Positions 60,211-64,000 of a stretch of DNA of 64,000 bases are shown here, one piece after another. Both the position numbers and the translations under genes were made by a program. The first letter of the stretch is position 1. Every line of letters begins with the position of its first letter. Below the pieces are notes generated by a model. That model had not been told where the DNA came from and searched no databases. It worked only from the letters and a program-made list of their open reading frames with translations. The DNA is from an uncultured Bacilli bacterium (GTDB lineage: Bacteria; Bacillota_I; Bacilli_A; RF39; UBA660). Location of the stretch: contig CALWAL010000005.1 of the NCBI GenBank assembly GCA_944373145.1, positions 1-64,000 on the forward strand, in the 5' to 3' direction.

Positions 60211-61275
60211 ATGAAAGATAAAATAATTGTATTTTCGTTTTTAATATATATATTCTTTTTTACTATTGCACATATTGTAATTCCTGATGAGGATATAAGT
60301 TCAGTTGAAAGAAGATCTTTAGCACATTTCCCTAAAGTAGAATTAAATAATCAATATATTACCAAGATAGATGAATATTTACTTGATCATTTTCCCTTTA
60401 GAAATCAATTTAGAAGTATTAAAGCCAAATTTAATTATAATATTTTAAATAAATTAGATAATAATAATATTTATCTAGCTAATAATTATATTTTTAAATC
60501 AGAATACCCAACTAATAAAGATTCTATTCAAAACTTTGTAAATAAGACAGATAAGTTAATGAAATTACTTACTCCTAATAACAAGGTATATATGCTGATT
60601 GTTCCTGATAAAAATTATTATTTAAATAGTGATAATTTCTTACAAATAGACTATGATTATTTATATGATGTAATTGATAACATTGAAGTTGAACATATTG
60701 ATATTAGAGATATTATGGAGTTATCTGATTATTATGAAACAGATACTCATTGGCGCCAAGAAAAAATTGATAAAGTAATTCAGGCTTTAGATAAAAAATT
60801 AAACTTTAATTATCAACATTATGATTATGATATTAATACTTATGATAAATTTTATGGAGTTTATTATGGTGAGTCGGCTATAAATCGTAAACCCGAAACT
60901 TTATCTTATTTAACGAATAGCATTATTGAAAAGGTTGAGGTTAAATATTTAGAAAATGAATCTTTACATACTGTCTATAATCTTGATAAATTAAATGGAT
61001 ACGATGCTTATGAGGTTTATTTAGATGGTGCAAGTGCTTTTATTGAAATATATAATGACGCATGTACAAATAACCGTGAATTAGTTATTTTTAGAGATTC
61101 TTTTGGTAGTAGTATTACACCATTATTAATTCCTTTTTATTCTAAAATAACGGTTATTGATAATCGTTACATTACTAGTGATTACATATTAGATTATGTT
61201 AATTTTGATAATCAAGACGTTTTATTCTTATATAGCACTTTAATTGTTAATAATAGTGGTAGTTTAAAAGGATAA
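60211..61275 (+). CDS. DHHW/AlgX-like extracellular acetyltransferase
   Basis: 354 residues. One N-terminal membrane segment (about 5-24), then an SGNH-like domain with 'YETDTHWRQE' (Asp and His of the catalytic set) and 'IFRDSFGSSITP' (Ser). Such proteins take acetyl groups from the MBOAT partner and put them on a polysaccharide at the cell surface. The target polymer is not encoded nearby. Confidence 0.82.
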   Translation: MKDKIIVFSFLIYIFFFTIAHIVIPDEDISSVERRSLAHFPKVELNNQYITKIDEYLLDHFPFRNQFRSIKAKFNYNILNKLDNNNIYLANNYIFKSEYPTNKDSIQNFVNKTDKLMKLLTPNNKVYMLIVPDKNYYLNSDNFLQIDYDYLYDVIDNIEVEHIDIRDIMELSDYYETDTHWRQEKIDKVIQALDKKLNFNYQHYDYDINTYDKFYGVYYGESAINRKPETLSYLTNSIIEKVEVKYLENESLHTVYNLDKLNGYDAYEVYLDGASAFIEIYNDACTNNRELVIFRDSFGSSITPLLIPFYSKITVIDNRYITSDYILDYVNFDNQDVLFLYSTLIVNNSGSLKG

Positions 61276-61350
61276 AATTTAGCAATCTAGTTATAAGCAT
61301 ACCCTTAATTAGTTCTATTACATATGATAAACTAGATAAGGGGGATTAAT

Positions 61351-61479
61351 ATGTTTAACCAAGATTGCTGGAATAGAAGACAAAATGGTTGTGGCAGAGA
61401 AATAACAGAACAAGTAATTGAACCAACGATTAATAAATGCGTTCAAAAAGATTTTTATCATGAAGTACCACAAGAGTGA
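61351..61479 (+). CDS. 42-residue CotD-like spore coat protein candidate
   Basis: A small ORF of 42 residues with a very strong RBS (AAGGGGGATT). It contains three Cys and Trp near the N-terminus ('DCWNRRQNGCGRE') and 'IEPTINKCVQKDFYHEVP', which resembles the repeat of CotD-family coat proteins. It lacks the His-rich tail of longer CotD. Together with the CotS-like kinase and collagen-like protein it hints at sporulation, but no other spore gene is visible here. The remaining bases of the gap hold a terminator-like hairpin and a promoter. Confidence 0.5.
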   Translation: MFNQDCWNRRQNGCGREITEQVIEPTINKCVQKDFYHEVPQE

Positions 61480-61528
61480 TAATTTATGATAGACCAAATA
61501 AAATGAGATAAAATAAGTACAAAATAGA

Positions 61529-61557
61529 AGGCATTTTGATGAAGAATGTCTTTTTGT
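61529..61557 (+). terminator. Terminator-like hairpin after the CotD-like gene
   Basis: AAGGCATT/AATGTCTT (one G-T pair) followed by TTTTT. Confidence 0.55.
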
Positions 61558-61560
61558 GTG

Positions 61561-61566
61561 GTATAA
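61561..61566 (+). promoter_or_regulatory. -10 candidate for the DUF262 gene
   Basis: GTATAAT about 45 bases upstream of the start; a second TATAAT-like box is at 61574-61579. RBS GGGAGG precedes the ATG at 61611. Confidence 0.4.
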
Positions 61567-61610
61567 TAATTACTATAATTTAATCATTATATAATTTTTA
61601 GGGAGGTAGT

Positions 61611-63332
61611 ATGAATTTAACAGCAGTATCCAAAACAGTGAATGAAATTTTATCTCGTAATTCATTTTATGATATTCCAAGAAATCAAAGAAAATATGTT
61701 TGGGAAAAAGAGCAATTATCTCAATTGTATGAAGATATATTTATTAACGAAGATGGTGTAAATCACTTCATGGGATGTATCGTATTAGAGGAAAACAGCA
61801 CTGATAATAGGAATTACTATAACATTATTGACGGGCAACAACGTTTGACTACTTTTAATTTATTATTATTAAGTATCTCAAAAATTATGTTTGAGTGTAA
61901 TGATGATAAAAAAGCTATGTCTAATAAAAAATATATTGTTGGAGATATAGATGGAGAAGAAATTAATAAAGTTCGCATTGAAGATTCTTATTTATCTATT
62001 ATTATTGATGGTGTTTTTCTTAAATTGAGCAATGATGGAATTCAAGAAAAAATCAAGTATAGTGGGCTAAAAAATGATAAATATAATAAAAAAGTTTTAG
62101 ATGCCTATTTATTTTTTTACAATAGATTAATGCAAGATTTAGAGAATTTATCGTCTACTAATAAAATGAAAAAATTATTGGAATTAAAAAATAAAATTTT
62201 AAGTGTAAATGTTGTAGAAATAATTGCACCATATGATGATAATGCAACAGTAGGTTATAGAATATTTGAAGTGTTAAATGCAAGGGGGATACCATTAGAA
62301 CAACATGAATTGATTAAGAACTATATATTTAAATATAAGAAAAAAAAGAAAAATTCAAAAAATGATGGAGCTAAAAAGCAATGGGAAAATATAGTAAACA
62401 ATTTAGTAAATGAATATAATGATAATATGAGTAACTTTTTTTCACATTATATAATTCATAAGTATGGTATTAAATCATCAAAAAAAGGGGAATTTGAAGC
62501 AATAAAAGAAAATTGTCATAAAGGAGAAGTTGATGACCTATTATTAGATTTAGTAAAAAAATCGAATTATTACTCTGTTATTTGTGATCCATCTAAGAAT
62601 TCCACTTTGCCATTTCTTAGTAAAACTGTAATTAATGCATTAATTTTTTTTAAAGATATGAATATTAGACAGATTAGACCAGTTCTTCTTTCTTTGTTTA
62701 ATTGTGCTGATTCTGGGTTGATTAGTCAAACCGTATTAGACGATATTATAAAATATTTAGAATCATTTTATTTTATTTATGTTGTTCTTGCTAAAAATAA
62801 AACTAATAATTTAGAAAATATAATATGTAATTATGCCCATAAATTGGAAAATGAATTTAATTCTAAAGTTTATGAAGAATTTTTGAATTCGTTATCTAAA
62901 TATAAAATATCATATGACAGTTTTGAAAATTATTTTTGTGATATTGGGTATTCTAAAAAAAATGTCAAATTTAAAAATAGTTCAAATAAAAAAGTCGTTT
63001 TCTACGTTTTAAAAAAAATTGAGATATATTACAACACAGAAAATGACTATGATTTAAATAAATTTTCTATTGAACATATAAAATGTGATGATGAAGAGAA
63101 TGATGAAATAGCAAAAATTGGGAACTTATTACCATTGTCAGAAAATAGAAATAATAAAATTTCAAATGCTGATTTTGATACAAAGGTTGAGCAATATAAA
63201 AAATCTAATCTGTTAACTGTGAAAAGATTTTTAACAAATTATTCAACAAAAAAGGTTTGGGATGAATCAGATATAATTAATAGAACAAAAAAAATTGCAA
63301 AAATGTGTTATAAGAATGTTTGGCCTTTATAA
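61611..63332 (+). CDS. DUF262/DUF1524 (GmrSD-like) nuclease
   Basis: 573 residues. N-terminal DUF262 with 'IPRNQRKYVWEKEQLSQLYEDI' and 'IIDGQQRLTTFN', the nucleotide-binding ParB-like module of GmrS and related defence proteins. C-terminal DUF1524 HNH module with 'FSIEHIKC' and 'IGNLLPLSENRNNKISNADFDTKVEQYKKS'. This architecture is that of type IV modified-DNA restriction enzymes and similar anti-phage nucleases. It is followed by a DNA methylase gene, so a restriction or defence locus begins here. Confidence 0.83.
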   Translation: MNLTAVSKTVNEILSRNSFYDIPRNQRKYVWEKEQLSQLYEDIFINEDGVNHFMGCIVLEENSTDNRNYYNIIDGQQRLTTFNLLLLSISKIMFECNDDKKAMSNKKYIVGDIDGEEINKVRIEDSYLSIIIDGVFLKLSNDGIQEKIKYSGLKNDKYNKKVLDAYLFFYNRLMQDLENLSSTNKMKKLLELKNKILSVNVVEIIAPYDDNATVGYRIFEVLNARGIPLEQHELIKNYIFKYKKKKKNSKNDGAKKQWENIVNNLVNEYNDNMSNFFSHYIIHKYGIKSSKKGEFEAIKENCHKGEVDDLLLDLVKKSNYYSVICDPSKNSTLPFLSKTVINALIFFKDMNIRQIRPVLLSLFNCADSGLISQTVLDDIIKYLESFYFIYVVLAKNKTNNLENIICNYAHKLENEFNSKVYEEFLNSLSKYKISYDSFENYFCDIGYSKKNVKFKNSSNKKVVFYVLKKIEIYYNTENDYDLNKFSIEHIKCDDEENDEIAKIGNLLPLSENRNNKISNADFDTKVEQYKKSNLLTVKRFLTNYSTKKVWDESDIINRTKKIAKMCYKNVWPL

Positions 63333-63374
63333 ATAAAAAAACGTATTTTAAATATACTATAAATGGTGAGATGA

Positions 63375-63572
63375 ATGTTCAAAGTTATAGTTATTTATAA
63401 AAAGAATAAATATGAGATTAAAGTATATGATTATGAGTTTAATAGATGGTGTGCATCACATAATGGAACATTGTTTAGAACTATTGAAGATGCCAAATTT
63501 ATGAAAAGCATATTAATAAAATTAAATAATAAAAATATAAAAGATGTTATTATAGAAGATATTAGGAGGTAG
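63375..63572 (+). CDS. Small unknown protein between nuclease and methylase genes
   Basis: 65 residues, 'MFKVIVIYKKNKYEIKVYDYEFNRW...TIEDAKFMKSILIKLNNKNIKDVIIED', probably an alpha-beta fold. RBS GGTGAG is just upstream. The methylase starts four bases after its stop, with its RBS inside this gene. No family recognised; it may be an accessory factor of the neighbouring genes. Confidence 0.5.
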   Translation: MFKVIVIYKKNKYEIKVYDYEFNRWCASHNGTLFRTIEDAKFMKSILIKLNNKNIKDVIIEDIRR

Positions 63573-63576
63573 CAAA

Positions 63577-64000
63577 ATGATTAAAGGAAAACCATTTGTA
63601 AAATGGGCTGGTGGGAAAAGACAAATTATTGATAAATTAAAACAATATGTTCCTGATGAATTTAATACTTATTATGAACCATTTGTTGGTGGAGGTGCTT
63701 TGTTATTTGAATTATCTCCTAAAAATGCGGTTATTAATGATTATAATAGAGAACTTATGAATGTTTATGAATGTATTAAAGATGCTAAAAAGTTTGAATC
63801 TATGTGTAAAGAATTGAATCATCATGAAACTATGCATTCTGAGGAATATTATTATGAAATTAGAAATTTAGATAGGGATAAAAAGAAGTTTAATAAGTTA
63901 GCTGATTATAAAAGAGCTGCTAGAACAATTTATCTTAATAAGGCTTGCTTTAATGGATTATATAGAGTAAATAGTAAAAATGAATTTAATGTTCCATTTG
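63577..64000 (+). CDS. D12-class (DpnM/Dam-like) adenine-N6 DNA methylase, truncated by the window
   Basis: The first 141 codons are seen. 'KPFVKWAGGKRQIIDKLKQYVP' and 'YYEPFVGGGALLFEL' are the SAM-binding motifs of D12-class adenine methylases, often GATC-specific; 'LNKACFNGLYRVN' follows. The DPPY catalytic motif lies beyond the window end. It is probably part of a restriction-modification or defence locus with the DUF262 nuclease. RBS AGGAGG is clear. Confidence 0.88.
   Translation, partial: MIKGKPFVKWAGGKRQIIDKLKQYVPDEFNTYYEPFVGGGALLFELSPKNAVINDYNRELMNVYECIKDAKKFESMCKELNHHETMHSEEYYYEIRNLDRDKKKFNKLADYKRAARTIYLNKACFNGLYRVNSKNEFNVPF

Noticed and set aside
1-64000. tRNA or rRNA genes, or UGA read as Trp
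   Set aside because: I saw no tRNA-like arms or rRNA segments; many genes end in TGA and Trp is encoded by TGG at conserved sites.

Overview
The window is AT-rich DNA from a walled, low-GC Gram-positive bacterium, most likely an uncultured gut lineage of Bacilli (RF39/Erysipelotrichales-like; the lineage is an inference from gene content and composition). TGA is used as a stop and TGG as Trp, so the code is standard and not the Mycoplasma code. murE carries a DNPR motif, which predicts meso-diaminopimelate peptidoglycan. T-boxes, a lysine riboswitch, RNase J and ylxM all fit Bacillota.

Layout. 1-1576: the end of a Gly-rich surface protein and an FxLYD-like membrane protein. 1638-11434: pyrH, then a long NAD/PRPP block holding divergent PRPP synthetase, nadD, a shortened MiaB-like radical SAM protein, a CinA/PncC-like protein, a phosphoribosyltransferase-like protein, two NrtR-type Nudix-HTH regulators, nadK, a DUF3419 methyltransferase-like protein, a histidine phosphatase, and a NadR/TTD14-type kinase fused to a CYTH-like domain. 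Two matching inverted repeats look like operators of the second NrtR. 11480-13389: a CotS-like kinase divergent from a short collagen/beta-helix protein. 13484-20062: polA, a PP2C phosphatase, a cation efflux protein, and a serine T-box driving a small HD hydrolase and serS. 20125-22197: a lysine riboswitch in front of an unrecognised kinase-like protein, then a putative zinc protease on the minus strand. 22292-24594: murE and mraY.

24755-40403 is the most striking region. Two tandem, homologous operons each encode a large von Willebrand A (VWA) protein, a repeat-rich secreted protein, a first TasA-like protein, an ER-type (SipW-like) signal peptidase, one or two further TasA-like subunits, and a C-terminally anchored membrane protein. 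A small Xre regulator lies between them. About 1.59 kb, from the 3' end of the repeat protein to the start of the TasA-like subunit, reads as identical in both copies. I read this as a SipW-processed surface-fibre system with a VWA adhesin.

40459-50235: pyruvate kinase; a GH31 protein that appears to lack its acid/base Asp; a leucine T-box with a small membrane protein and a LeuRS that carries an inserted Nudix domain; a membrane protein; and a thioester-domain adhesin with its own sortase. 50246-58169: RNase J, ftsY, ylxM, a HerA-like ATPase, a GDPD, a UPF0316 protein and ffh. 58320-61275: a lipoprotein, MBOAT and DHHW module for O-acetylating an extracellular polymer. 61351-64000: a 42-residue CotD-like protein, then a probable defence locus with a DUF262/DUF1524 nuclease and the start of a D12-class adenine methylase. 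I saw no tRNA, rRNA, transposase, integrase or CRISPR array.
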